From assembly GCA_014380365.1 (NCBI GenBank), contig JACMJZ010000029.1:496001-560000 (forward strand): DNA of 64,000 bases, read 5' to 3'. Every line of letters begins with the position of its first letter. The first letter of the stretch is position 1. Of this stretch, positions 27,278-36,249 are shown in pieces. Below the pieces are notes generated by a model. That model saw nothing but the letters and a program-made list of their open reading frames with translations. It was not told where the DNA came from and searched no databases. The translations under genes were made by a program, and so were the position numbers. This DNA comes from Pyrinomonadaceae bacterium. GTDB lineage: Bacteria > Acidobacteriota > Blastocatellia > Pyrinomonadales > Pyrinomonadaceae.

Positions 27278-28684
27278 TTATTCCCCCCTTCCGACGTTTT
27301 TCCAGTGCGCGCGCCAGTCGTCACCGAGCCGCCGCATGTTCTCCGACATGTAGCGCAGGCGCTTGACGATTGGGTCGTCCGCGGGCCGTAGCTCGTAAAT
27401 CCAGAGGTTGTCGAACTGCCACGCGAGGATGTCGAAATACTTTTGAAACTCGGTCCAAAGATGTGCGGGCTGCGGCAGCACCAGCTTGTCCTGCGAAAGT
27501 TCGAATCCTGGCCCGGCGTTGCCGTTCTTGTCCTTGAAGGCGGGAAGCTGCGTCAGTATCTCGCTCAAGGGGCGGATGAACATCGTCATCAACGGGAAGA
27601 AGATGGCGTTCATCAAATCGACTCTCTGTTTTTGCGTCTTGGCGCTGCCGCCGTAGAGGAACAGCATCATCAGGAGCATCGTCTCGTAGGTCAGGTTGAA
27701 GAGACTTGCTATCTCGCGCGTTTCGGGGCGGGTGATGATGTTGACCTCGCGCGGTGCGGTGATGTCCGGGTGCATCCTCGTCAAAGGATTACGCACGACC
27801 GGCCGCGCGGCGTCGAAGCCGGGCTTCTCGTTGAGCATGTCTCTAAGCATGTTCGTGTAGATGCAATAGTGCGTGTGCTCCACGTAGTCGGGCGGCGCGA
27901 GGATGCCTTCGCCCTGCTCGACGATTTCGACGATCGCGTTAATCGCGCTCTTGAGATCGACGACCTGTATGACGTCCAGGTCGTATTGGCTGAGGTCATC
28001 CATAGAGCCTTCGCTGTAGGGGGTGCCCGGCCCGCCCCAAATCTGCGCCTTCACGTTGCCGATGAACAAATTCCGCTCGCCGATTCTTTCCGCGACAGCG
28101 ACGAAGCCAGCCGCGAGACTCAAGTAGAGGTCTTGCACGGAGGTGAACTCGATCTCGGGCTGTGGTATTTGCGTGGCACTTGCGGCGGCGGTTGCTGCCT
28201 GTGCCTGGCGCTGCGTAAGAACTTGCGGCGCGAGCAACAGCGCGCGGATGTCCTCGCGGGCGACGCCGCGCGTGGCGCAGTATTCGGGGCCGGGTTCCGG
28301 TTGCGGGGCCTCGAAATCCTGAAAGCGTTTGATCGTTTCTTTGTCGAAGCGCGTGAGTTCCGACTTGATGCCCATCTTCCCGTAGCGCTCTTTGCGTTGC
28401 GGGAAGTTGGGGCGCTGGAAGTAGGGTGTGCCGCCGATGGCGTTGAGAAGGTTCAGCACCAACCCCATGTGCTCCATCTCCTGCCGCGCAACCATCGTCA
28501 TGAGCGCGCCCCAGCCGCGCGTCTTCTCCAGTTGCACTTCGCTGAGGCCCTCACTCGTTGAGCGCTTCATGCTGTAGGCGGCAAACAAATACTGGCACAT
28601 CAAGTTGTGCTCGAGTTCAGCCGCGAGGTGCAACGTGTCGATTAAGTCTTCGCGGGTGGTGAGTTCTATTGTCAATGGAGTCAC
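27278..28684 (-). CDS. Ferritin-like protein resembling VioB C-terminal half
   Basis: 468 residues. The first ~110 contain AAELEHNLMCQYLFAAYSMK and, about 45 residues later, MVARQEMEHMGLVLNLL: E...QYL and E-x-x-H pairs that form a ferritin-like di-metal or heme-proximal site, as in the PF12902 ferritin-like domain at the VioB C-terminus. Further on come HTHYCIYTNMLRDML and LTYETMLLMMLFLYG, again VioB-like. The N-terminal half of VioB is missing. Cytoplasmic. First gene of a minus-strand operon, divergent from the second VioB-N-like gene at 29133. Confidence 0.8.
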   Translation of the reverse strand: MTPLTIELTTREDLIDTLHLAAELEHNLMCQYLFAAYSMKRSTSEGLSEVQLEKTRGWGALMTMVARQEMEHMGLVLNLLNAIGGTPYFQRPNFPQRKERYGKMGIKSELTRFDKETIKRFQDFEAPQPEPGPEYCATRGVAREDIRALLLAPQVLTQRQAQAATAAASATQIPQPEIEFTSVQDLYLSLAAGFVAVAERIGERNLFIGNVKAQIWGGPGTPYSEGSMDDLSQYDLDVIQVVDLKSAINAIVEIVEQGEGILAPPDYVEHTHYCIYTNMLRDMLNEKPGFDAARPVVRNPLTRMHPDITAPREVNIITRPETREIASLFNLTYETMLLMMLFLYGGSAKTQKQRVDLMNAIFFPLMTMFIRPLSEILTQLPAFKDKNGNAGPGFELSQDKLVLPQPAHLWTEFQKYFDILAWQFDNLWIYELRPADDPIVKRLRYMSENMRRLGDDWRAHWKNVGRGE

Positions 28685-29132
28685 CTCAAAAGTTTTTGTG
28701 TCGTGAGCAGCAAGTTCGTTTCAATTCAAGAGTGAGGCGCGGAGACTATTACAGTCGATGATTGGTGTCAATCCGTTTGATGTGGCACGCGCATCTTGCG
28801 CGTGATTCACGGGCGGGACGCCCGTGCCACTCTTCAAACTGACCTCAAGCGGCGAGTTTCTATTGACACTTTAGAGAGAGGCGGAGTATGTTTTGCCTGC
28901 TCAACCATCGTCAACGTGCGACTCACAAGCGAAGGCCTCGCGTTGGCGAAAAATCAAGTAAACCAGGGTTTAGTTAGGGCACGGTCTACCGTCGCTGTCA
29001 GGGTTCTTATTCCCTCCCGGCATACCATGCTCCCCGGTGCCCAGACTCAGCAATGGGTTTGTAATTTAGTAGACCGGCTGGGCTCAAGCTTACACGTCTA
29101 ACTGCGATCAACGTTCGACTCGAGGAGACGAT
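28685..29132. promoter_or_regulatory. Divergent intergenic region between VioB-C-like and VioB-N-like genes
   Basis: 448 bp without a supported gene. It must hold the promoters for both divergent genes. The only clear structure is an inverted repeat at 28782-28830 (gtggcacgcgcatcttgcgcgt...gggacgcccgtgccac). I could not identify convincing -10/-35 pairs. Confidence 0.45.
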
Positions 29133-31088
29133 ATGAGTTATCTGGATCTTCCCCGCCTTCACTTCAGCGGTCTGTTTTTCACCAACCCGAATACAATCAA
29201 TAACGTCACTCAAAACTACACTCCGGGTATCAGCTTTGAGAACCCTCCCCCCGCGCCCCCCGATCAATACAACATGAACGCCGGGCCTGACCCCGGTGAT
29301 TCGGGCTGGAATCCGTTGGGGGTCGCGCAATGGTGGCTCGAAGAATGTACCGTGTTGAGCGCAGTGGGAACCGAAGGCGTTGAGGTTGATGCGAGTGATG
29401 CGGTCATTGGCGCGCTGGTGGAAAGTCCCAGCCCGAAAACGCCGATGAGCGACGGCCAGGGCGGCTTCTACGACATCGCTAAGATGGTTGACCTCGATCC
29501 GGATCAGCAAGGCCGTAGCGCTCTCTACGGCTTGCGCATTGCCGTCACTCTGCCCAACGGCGCGGGACTGCAAGGGCTGATGACGGTTCCCGAAATACGC
29601 CAGATGGGGGCCCGGATTGCGATCGCGCAGTCAAGTTGGGGTGCGGTGTGCAACTGGATGGGAACACTTCAGGACGTGCAGTGGAGCGGCGACATCTCCG
29701 GCTCTCCTCTTTTGATCGCGCTACAGGCCGCCAGCGCGCAAGGCCTCGCCGTTAAGCTGACCGTCGATCTCCATCAGAACAATCCCGGAAACAACTTTAC
29801 CTCCGGCGACATGTTCTTTTATGGACGCGTTCTCGGTTCCATCGGGCCTGCTCTTTCGGGTGAATTGGCACAGGTGCTTCCGGGTCGTTGCCTGCAAAAA
29901 GTTACTCCAGCGACGACAGCCGCAGCCCTCGAAAGAGCCATGCCGACCAGTAACCGAGTATTGCAAGGTCGTGACCGTGTGGTAGCGCAGACGATGGCGC
30001 TCGGCGCGTTGAGAGATTCGCTCACCACCGAAGTTGCCGCCGCCGCCGCGCCCGAGCCGTGGAACCCGGCTTTCGCCATCGTGCGGCAGGCCAACGCGCA
30101 AGACCTCCTCAGCATAGACATCGGCGGGTGTATTCTTTTGAACGCGACGCAAGACCCTGACAACCCGAGCGGCCTTGCCTCTGACGGAAAGTTTGAAGTT
30201 GACTCCGGAATCGTAGTCGGCGTGTTCAACCTCGCGACTAAGAAATTCGTTGCTTTCGCCAACGGCGACATCAGCATAGGTCCTCAATATCAACAGTTGT
30301 CGTCCACGCCAAAGAATTGCATGTTGGTAAAGAACAGTTGTGTGTTCACCATCCTGCTTACTGGATCCGATGGTGACAGCTACAAGACGAACCCGCTGGC
30401 AATCCAGGTCAACGGCACGACGGTGGCCCAGGAGTATGGCAGTGGATATTGGATCGACTTTTCCGTCTCCTCGCAGCGGCTCGAATGTGGCAATGGTCAG
30501 ACCGGTCAGTCGCAAATCATGGTGCGGAAATTCGGCAATGCGGTCGTCGACGAAACACCTCCGGTAACTTCGAGTGTTCAGCTCATCGATTGGAGTCAGG
30601 GCGGCAACTTCAGTCCGTCCACCGACGTGGGGATCAGCTTCGGAAAAACTGATGCGAACGGAGTGGCCGACATCACCACCACAGTAAACGTCACCGACAT
30701 TACGCTGCCGCCGACGCGGCAACCCCTCGGCAGCCAGATTTATTACATTCTTATGAGCGATTCGAATCAGCAACCAGTCGGCGACGGCGGACCCCCGCAA
30801 AACCCGCCCGGCCTTTCGCTCCTCCTGTGGTCGGCATTCGAGGCGCCGGCAAATCCATCATGGAGCGACATCAGTCCGACCTTCACCGCCTACGCGCGTC
30901 TCTATCCGGGCATGAAATCCCGTCTGGACATCTCTGACGAAGCGACCGTGGTCGCCTTCGCTCCCGTTGTGCACGCGATGATGAGTGGGGACATCAGTGA
31001 CCCGTCATATATGCCCGTCACGCGCGACCTGTCACCCAGCATGATGGCCATGATCCTTTCGTGGCTGAAACAAGTCTCACAGAAATAG
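29133..31088 (+). CDS. VioB N-terminal-like protein, copy 2
   Basis: 651 residues, paralogue of the 15914 gene. Begins MSYLDLPRLHFSGLFFTNPNTINN and ends with the same module (LYPGMKSRLDI, DPSYMPVTRDLSPSMMAMILSWLKQ). Copy 2 is about 80 residues longer, with an inserted region around 230-330 (ALERAMPTSNRVLQGRD, AAAAPEPWNP). Cytoplasmic by lack of signal. ATG 29133 preceded by GAGGAG. Divergent to the ferritin-like gene and followed after 32 bp by a lipoprotein gene, so it is probably the partner subunit for the ferritin-like protein. Confidence 0.72.
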   Translation: MSYLDLPRLHFSGLFFTNPNTINNVTQNYTPGISFENPPPAPPDQYNMNAGPDPGDSGWNPLGVAQWWLEECTVLSAVGTEGVEVDASDAVIGALVESPSPKTPMSDGQGGFYDIAKMVDLDPDQQGRSALYGLRIAVTLPNGAGLQGLMTVPEIRQMGARIAIAQSSWGAVCNWMGTLQDVQWSGDISGSPLLIALQAASAQGLAVKLTVDLHQNNPGNNFTSGDMFFYGRVLGSIGPALSGELAQVLPGRCLQKVTPATTAAALERAMPTSNRVLQGRDRVVAQTMALGALRDSLTTEVAAAAAPEPWNPAFAIVRQANAQDLLSIDIGGCILLNATQDPDNPSGLASDGKFEVDSGIVVGVFNLATKKFVAFANGDISIGPQYQQLSSTPKNCMLVKNSCVFTILLTGSDGDSYKTNPLAIQVNGTTVAQEYGSGYWIDFSVSSQRLECGNGQTGQSQIMVRKFGNAVVDETPPVTSSVQLIDWSQGGNFSPSTDVGISFGKTDANGVADITTTVNVTDITLPPTRQPLGSQIYYILMSDSNQQPVGDGGPPQNPPGLSLLLWSAFEAPANPSWSDISPTFTAYARLYPGMKSRLDISDEATVVAFAPVVHAMMSGDISDPSYMPVTRDLSPSMMAMILSWLKQVSQK

Positions 31089-31120
31089 TCCGGCAACAGA
31101 TTCGCATTTAAGAGGGAATC

Positions 31121-32722
31121 ATGAACAAACTACTCATTCTCGTGTTACTCATCATCGTGTCACTCCTGCTCGTCGCCGGCTGCACCACCGCGCCGGGACC
31201 GGCTCCGAACGGCAACACCAAGACGACAACCGGATCGCCCACGACAGCAGTGCCTGCAGCGGTTCCCTACAGTCTGACGCTGGCAGGTTTTTCCATCGAC
31301 GGATTTCCCGGCCTCCATTCGGGCGTCGTCGCCGGGAGTCCCGAAAAACTGTTAGTGCTTGGCGGGCGACGCAACGGACTCCACGGATTTCCGGATGGTC
31401 ACGACGCTGCAAAAGGTCCTTCGTTTCCCAAGACGGAAGCGAACGACACTATTTACGTGCTCGATCTGCCGAACAAGAAACTGCTCGGCAGCGCGCAGGT
31501 AGGCTCGTTGCCCGTGAAGGTGGCTAATCAGTTCAAAGCGACTAATCTGCAATACGAGCTGCTGAACGGTTGGCTCTACATCATGGGCGGCTACGGCCCC
31601 GATGCCAAAAAGGGCACGCTGACCACGCTCGGCTACGTGACCGTCGTCAATTTCGACAAGCTGACCGACGCTGTCACTAACAAGAAGCCCCTCGACGCGG
31701 CATTCGCCGCTGCCAACATCGTCCAGTTTGATCATCTGGCGCTGGCGATTACCGGCGGCGATCTCGAGCTGCTACCCGACACTTCCGGCGTCACCAGTTT
31801 CATTCTGGCCTTCGGCCAGCAGTACGACGGCGAGTACACGCCCGGCGGCGGCCTGGTGAATCAAAACTACAGCGACGGTGTGCGCGTGTTTCAGTTTGAT
31901 TACCCGCTGAACAGCCACAAGCCGTCGAAGCTTAATTTCCTGACGGCGGTTCCCAATCCACCCGGTACGCAGATGGATCCGGAGAATCAGTACCACCGTC
32001 GCGACCTTACGATGGAAGCTTCGCTCGATGCTGCCGGCAATCGGCGTCTGGTCGCCTACGGGGGCGTCTTCAAAGGCGGACGTCTGGAGGGATTTCTGAA
32101 TCCTGTGTTTGTCGGCTCCGGCTCAAAAACCGTTACGCTGACGGTTAACAGCAACACAACTCAACTTTTGAGTCAGTACGATACCGGCTCAATCCAGCTG
32201 TTCGACAACTCAGTCGGCTCAGGAACTATCTACACAACTTTCTTCGGCGGCATCAGTCAGTATTATTGGGACGACGCGACGAAGAGCCTGAAACGTGATG
32301 CGCTGAATTTGCCTGCGGTTGATGGTCTTCCCTTCATCAACAGCATCTCCACGTTGAAGATGCCCACCACGAACGATACCGGAATCCAGTACCTGCACAC
32401 CGGCCAGACCTTCCCTCCCGCCTCGGCGGTTCCGATGTGTTTACCTGCGGCGAGTCCCTCGCCAAGTCCCGTGCCGGCCCCCTTGGGCGGGACTGAAACC
32501 AAGTTCGTAATCTCCACCGGCATACAAACGGCAACCGATGGCGTGATACAGCTCAGCGGCATCACCGCCACGTCCATCGTCGGTTACATGGTGGGCGGTA
32601 TCGCGTCCACTGCGCCTTATCCGGCCGGAGCTACCTGCGCCTCCAACATGTTCTATGAGGTGACGCTCAATCCAGCCCAACCAACCATTACGGTGCAACT
32701 TCAAGCACCGTCAACACCGTAA
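31121..32722 (+). CDS. Kelch-like propeller lipoprotein
   Basis: 533 residues. Signal peptide with a textbook lipobox LLVAGC (Cys about 21), then a Thr/Pro/Ala-rich linker. Repeated sheets include EKLLVLGGRRNGLHGF, NGWLYIMGGYGPDAKKG, RRLVAYGGVFKGGRLEGF and YTTFFGGISQYYW: the GG plus aromatic spacing of kelch-type propellers. A Pro/Ser linker (ASPSPSPVPAPLG) precedes a final beta-rich part. Likely anchored in the outer or inner membrane facing the periplasm. 32 bp after the VioB-N-like gene. Function unknown. Confidence 0.75.
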   Translation: MNKLLILVLLIIVSLLLVAGCTTAPGPAPNGNTKTTTGSPTTAVPAAVPYSLTLAGFSIDGFPGLHSGVVAGSPEKLLVLGGRRNGLHGFPDGHDAAKGPSFPKTEANDTIYVLDLPNKKLLGSAQVGSLPVKVANQFKATNLQYELLNGWLYIMGGYGPDAKKGTLTTLGYVTVVNFDKLTDAVTNKKPLDAAFAAANIVQFDHLALAITGGDLELLPDTSGVTSFILAFGQQYDGEYTPGGGLVNQNYSDGVRVFQFDYPLNSHKPSKLNFLTAVPNPPGTQMDPENQYHRRDLTMEASLDAAGNRRLVAYGGVFKGGRLEGFLNPVFVGSGSKTVTLTVNSNTTQLLSQYDTGSIQLFDNSVGSGTIYTTFFGGISQYYWDDATKSLKRDALNLPAVDGLPFINSISTLKMPTTNDTGIQYLHTGQTFPPASAVPMCLPAASPSPSPVPAPLGGTETKFVISTGIQTATDGVIQLSGITATSIVGYMVGGIASTAPYPAGATCASNMFYEVTLNPAQPTITVQLQAPSTP

Positions 32723-32783
32723 CTGCGTTTTGACGCCGCGCTTCCCGAGACAGCTCCGGTTAAGCGAGATGAGGACAAAGAAA

Positions 32784-33254
32784 ATGCAAAGACTAACCTA
32801 TGCTCTTAAATTTTATCGGCCTGCAAGCACAACGCCGGGGGGCGCGCCGATAGTCGCGTCGAGCAACTGTGTTCTCACAATCACGCCTGCCGGCGTCACA
32901 AAGGAAATCGGGACCTTCGCCCAGTACGAGACGGCGGTGTTGCAGACCACCCCGACGTTTGACCCGAAGAACCAGGAAAAAACGTTCACCGAGAAGGGGA
33001 TGGTCACATTCGGCCAGCCTCAAGCAAACAACCGGCTGCACTTCAGTTCCATCGGCCTCGGCCACATGGACGCCTACCCCTGCCCCGAAAAGCCTTTCAC
33101 GGGAGGCACCGTGATGTGGCAGATTGACAAGGGCGAAGGCTTCTTTAAAGGGGCAAAGGGAGCCATCACCTCCAACTTCCTCATTGACCTGACCAAGCCG
33201 CCCGGCCAGGGAGAGTTGATTGCTTATCAATACGGCGTGGTCTATCTCCCGTAA
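32784..33254 (+). CDS. Hypothetical beta-rich protein
   Basis: 156 residues, no signal peptide. Opens MQRLTYALKFYRPASTTPGG; contains ITPAGVTKEIGTFAQYETAV, RLHFSSIGLGHMD and GGTVMWQIDKGEGFFKGAKGAITSNF. The last piece recalls allene-oxide-cyclase/dirigent-like barrels (G-G-G plus ITSNF), a weak impression only. ATG 32784 is preferred over 32769 because GAGG lies at the right distance. 61 bp downstream of the kelch lipoprotein; same operon likely. Confidence 0.65.
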   Translation: MQRLTYALKFYRPASTTPGGAPIVASSNCVLTITPAGVTKEIGTFAQYETAVLQTTPTFDPKNQEKTFTEKGMVTFGQPQANNRLHFSSIGLGHMDAYPCPEKPFTGGTVMWQIDKGEGFFKGAKGAITSNFLIDLTKPPGQGELIAYQYGVVYLP

Positions 33255-33329
33255 CTCAAGCTCAACGCTCACAAAGCTAAAGGTTCCCGAATAATTCTTC
33301 AAAGTGAACTTAAACGCAAAGCGCGCAAA

Positions 33330-33406
33330 GAAGAACCGCAGAGGAGCGCAAAGATTCCTTACTCTCTGCCTTCTTTGCGCAAACTTTGCGGCCTCTGCGG
33401 TTAAGC
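33330..33406. repeat. Inverted repeat of cgcaaag/ctttgcg type
   Basis: aagaaccgcagaggagcgcaaag (33330-33353) is complementary to ctttgcg...cctctgcggtt (33373-33402). The same family recurs at 36429-36471 (ttgcggtg.../...accgcaaa). Sits between convergent genes, with no T-tract. Confidence 0.6.
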
Positions 33407-33416
33407 TCTTTGATCC

Positions 33417-33827
33417 TTACGCGGGCTGCTCGCAGTGAACCATCCACGGAATTCCAAACCGATCCGTGCACATTCCAAAGCCGGTGGAAAAGAACGTCGC
33501 CTGAAAAGGCATCGTCACCTTGCCGCCTTCTGCCAACGCCTCGAAAATCCGTTTGCCCTCCGCGGCGTCTTTGTAGTGGAGCGTTACATGAATGCCCCTT
33601 GGTTCTTCGTAACTCCCCGGAGGTGAGTCGGCGCCCATCAGGATTGACCCGCCAAGGTCAAGCGTCGAGTGCATGATGTTACCCTGCGCTTCCGCCGGCA
33701 TGTGTTCACACGCGGGCGAATCGCCCCAGGTCTGCATAAAGGTGATCTTGCCGTCCAGAAGCTGTGCGTAGAATTTGAACGCAGCTTCGCATTGTCCATT
33801 AAAACCAAGATAAGGATTCGCTTGCAT
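33417..33827 (-). CDS. PhnB-like VOC-family protein
   Basis: 136 residues, glyoxalase/bleomycin-resistance fold. Typical opening ANPYLGFNGQCEAAFKFYAQLLDGKI, then MHSTLDLGGSILMGADSPP and the closing FGMCTDRFGIPWMVHCEQ, all hallmarks of the PhnB/3-demethylubiquinone-like subgroup. Start ATG 33827. Single gene; substrate unknown. Confidence 0.92.
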   Translation of the reverse strand: MQANPYLGFNGQCEAAFKFYAQLLDGKITFMQTWGDSPACEHMPAEAQGNIMHSTLDLGGSILMGADSPPGSYEEPRGIHVTLHYKDAAEGKRIFEALAEGGKVTMPFQATFFSTGFGMCTDRFGIPWMVHCEQPA

Positions 33828-34690
33828 ATTGGCCTCCACTATTTTCCGAAATTGTTTTCGCGTTCCTCCGCCGACATCTATCAAACCGGTGCGGGTTCAG
33901 AAATTCTGTTGTAGGGGCAGCACTCAGTGGCCGCCCCTTTTGCGCGAGTGCTATCTTTAAGTCGAACGAGGGAACGCCAGATCGACAGTCCAGAGAACAA
34001 ATGAACAAAGAAACTACAATCGTCGTAGTTTTACCATACGACTAAACAACCGCGTAACCGCTTCAGATCTTATGGCTCACTCGATTCGCTCTGCCTTCTC
34101 CCTCCTGCCTTCTGCCTCCTGTCTCCTGTCTTCTGTCTTCTGCCTTCCCTGTTTTATCTCAGCTCATTTCATTGACGCACGTTCCCCCACCAACTAGACT
34201 CCCGTGCATAGACTTGACTGTAGCGCGTGGGTACCAACGTGAGACATCGGGTTAAAACGACGGCGCAATGTCGTCAGGGCGATCCCCTGATAGCATTGCG
34301 CCGTAAGTTTTTCTGAGTGACTTACTTTGTGCAAGGCCGGGCGACGAATGAATCAACAGGATGACCAAACCGGAAACGAACGCTTTCGGGTTCGTAGCGC
34401 AAGACTCCTGCGCGACAACAAGCCTCTGATCGTTGCCGTAACTCCGAAGGAGTTGGCTAATTTTAGCCCAGGGTTTCCTACCCTGGGACGAAACACCGTC
34501 CATTACCGATTAACTCTGAAGGAGTTGGCAAACTTGCTGGAGAGAAGACCCGTGAACTCTTTCAGAGCTCCAAGGATGCCCAGCTCATCCAATCCCAGGG
34601 TAGAGAACCACGCTGGGCTAGAATCGCGTTGCGGCTTGCCGCGAGCCCGTTTGAAAACACGAGATTTCGCCAGTGAATCCCTTCGCCGTA
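33828..34690. other. Gene-poor stretch with low-complexity and REP-like DNA
   Basis: No reading frame here looks coding. Contents: a C/T-rich low-complexity run of cctgtctcctgtcttctgt type (34085-34150), an inverted repeat ggcgcaatgtcgtcagg.../...tagcattgcgccgta (34260-34305), and two copies of tctgaaggagttggc-type sequence flanking a tagcccaggg...ccctggga hairpin (34444-34530). Confidence 0.5.
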
Positions 34691-34876
34691 CCCTGTCTTT
34701 TTCACTTGTAATCCCAAAAGCTGGTGCTAGAATCCCCGCCGAACACTCAGGCCAGAACTTTGATAAAGAGCGCTTGGTCCCGCCCAGGGCTCACACCCGC
34801 GAACCGTAACTCACTTTCGATCCTCAGGGACGGAGAAGTGAAACCTTTAACAGCTGGTCCCTTCACTGGAGACGGA
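34691..34876 (+). promoter_or_regulatory. Promoter and leader, copy 1 of a duplicated module
   Basis: A sigma70-like promoter TTGTAA (34706-34711), 16-bp spacer, TAGAAT (34728-34733), is followed by a ~150-nt leader. The whole block is about 80-90% identical to 36541-36716, including promoter, spacer length and the segments cgccgaacactcagg, agggctcac, aaccgtaactcac, tcgatcctca, gagaagtgaaa and ccttcactggag. The latter runs into the ribosome site of the gene at 34884. Confidence 0.7.
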
Positions 34877-34883
34877 GGAAAAC

Positions 34884-35810
34884 GTGTTTACCATCCAACA
34901 TCACCACCTTGAAAAGCTCTGCGAAGTGCACTCTTACCCAGTGCCGTCGGACGGCATGATCTTCTTTGGCATACGCGGTTGCTTGCCGGTGGATGTCTTC
35001 AACCACGATTTTCTAGCGCAGCAAAGCCTCAACCTCACCACAGTCGATTTCACTTCGCCTCGTTGCACGCTCGGGCAATGGCTCCCCTCGAAGCAGATGC
35101 TCGCCGTGTTTCCAGGCAGCACATCTCCTCACAAGAGTTACACGAGTGCGGGCGCCACGAGCGCGAACCAATTGATGACTGGCTATTACAATGATTACCG
35201 AAAAGGCACACATAAGGCAGGTAAGCCCACTGGCCATCTGGCCTTCAGGCAGACTAAGGGTTGCCCCGTGCGCAGAGATCACAATCAGGATATGAACTAT
35301 GACGAACTCGACGACCGTGTGGAGTACAACTTCCCTCTCGATAATCTTCACGCCGGATGGTGCTCGGGCATTAGCGATACCTCGCACGCCAGCGCGGGAT
35401 GTCAGGTTATTGTGGGCTACCCGCAGTGTGAAAAGCGCGGCAGCGAACCGGATGCCGGCCCCTGGCAGGTCTTTAGGACAAACGCCTATGAGCTCCCTCA
35501 GGACAGATTCCCCTACGTCCTGAGCGAAGGCCAAAACATTCAGGAGGTAGCGCAGAAAATGGAAGCCGGGATCAAGATTCCCGCTCGCCTGCGCTTCGGC
35601 TCAGATGGGCCACTGGTGACGGAGTTGCAAAAGGCACTTCAGACCAAAGGCTTCTACGAGGGCGAAGTAGACACCGACTTTGGCAATCGCACATTACGCG
35701 CCGTGCTGGCTTTTCAGGAATCTGCCTTCGGGAAGGATCAGGACAACGGAATCGTCGGCCTCGTCGCAGCCGAGGCTCTGGGCCTAAAGAGCGTGTGGCC
35801 CGAATTCTAA
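34884..35810 (+). CDS. Peptidoglycan-binding-domain protein, possible L,D-transpeptidase-like N-terminus
   Basis: 308 residues, no signal peptide. GTG start with a GGAGGAAAAC site. The C-terminal ~65 residues are a PG_binding_1 domain (GSDGPLVTELQKALQTKGFYEGEVDTDFGNRTLRAVLAFQ). The N-terminal ~220 residues contain LHAGWCSGISDTSHASAGCQVIVG, which resembles the S/T-H...G-C active-site loop of YkuD/L,D-transpeptidases or phage-type lysin proteins, but I cannot confirm the fold. Expressed from the duplicated promoter/leader also found before 36721. Confidence 0.72.
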   Translation: MFTIQHHHLEKLCEVHSYPVPSDGMIFFGIRGCLPVDVFNHDFLAQQSLNLTTVDFTSPRCTLGQWLPSKQMLAVFPGSTSPHKSYTSAGATSANQLMTGYYNDYRKGTHKAGKPTGHLAFRQTKGCPVRRDHNQDMNYDELDDRVEYNFPLDNLHAGWCSGISDTSHASAGCQVIVGYPQCEKRGSEPDAGPWQVFRTNAYELPQDRFPYVLSEGQNIQEVAQKMEAGIKIPARLRFGSDGPLVTELQKALQTKGFYEGEVDTDFGNRTLRAVLAFQESAFGKDQDNGIVGLVAAEALGLKSVWPEF

Positions 35811-35955
35811 GAGACCTTCAATGTGGGCCTTCTTCGTTGGTAGAAAATTACGAAGAAGAATTAAGAAGAGGAGGGAGCGTTTCTCGGCTTGCGGCTTTGC
35901 CGCGAACCCGTTTGTAGTACCGCATTCTGGCAGGCCTTAACCAATCGAAGAATCC

Positions 35956-36249
35956 CTCGCTGCGCGGTGCAACTGACTCGCCGCGCAGCGTTACTACCAA
36001 ATTGCGCAACGTTACTACCTCGCCGCGCAGTTCGATAACATCGCCGCGCATCGTCACCATCTTCTTGCTCAACGTCACTCCACACTTGCGCGGGTGCACT
36101 ATCAACTTGCGCAGCTTCAATACCTACTCGCGCAGCGTTATTATCCACTTGCGCAGCCGCACCAACTCCAAAAATATCGTGTCTATCGCCAAAAACAGCG
36201 GTACGAACTCCTTGCGCAGCGCTTCTACCTCCTTGCGCAGATGCGCGAG
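35956..36249. repeat. 21-bp tandem repeat, 14 diverged units
   Basis: Fourteen consecutive 21-bp units of consensus ctccttgcgcagcgttactac, in phase from 35956 to 36249 without any indel. The + frame over units 2-14 is open and reads as heptads of the form L-L-A-Q-R-Y-Y. The - strand also gives heptads (V-x-x-L-R-x-x) but with a stop. No credible start or ribosome site precedes it, so I treat it as a repeat or gene remnant encoding a coiled coil. It fills most of the 910-bp gap 35811-36720. Confidence 0.8.

Noticed and set aside
26625-27353. 242-codon frame opposite the 303-residue gene
   Set aside because: The minus-strand frame is in an evident operon with the correct spacing; this one has no ribosome site.
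27443-28561. 372-codon open frame opposite the ferritin-like gene
   Set aside because: Antisense shadow of a gene with clear protein motifs; its product is a His/Arg/Asp-rich, low-information sequence with no recognisable domain.
29721-30800. 359-codon open frame opposite the second VioB-N-like gene
   Set aside because: Antisense to a well-supported gene; GC-rich third positions of the true gene generate the open frame.
15914-31088. Complete violacein pathway
   Set aside because: No VioC, VioD or VioE-like reading frame is in the window and the VioA-like oxidase is distant and not specific; only a VioB-like part is supported.
35848-36120. Coding gene on the minus strand with LR-V heptads
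   Set aside because: The heptad frame is interrupted by a stop at about 36120 and has no ribosome site; treated as the 21-bp repeat instead.
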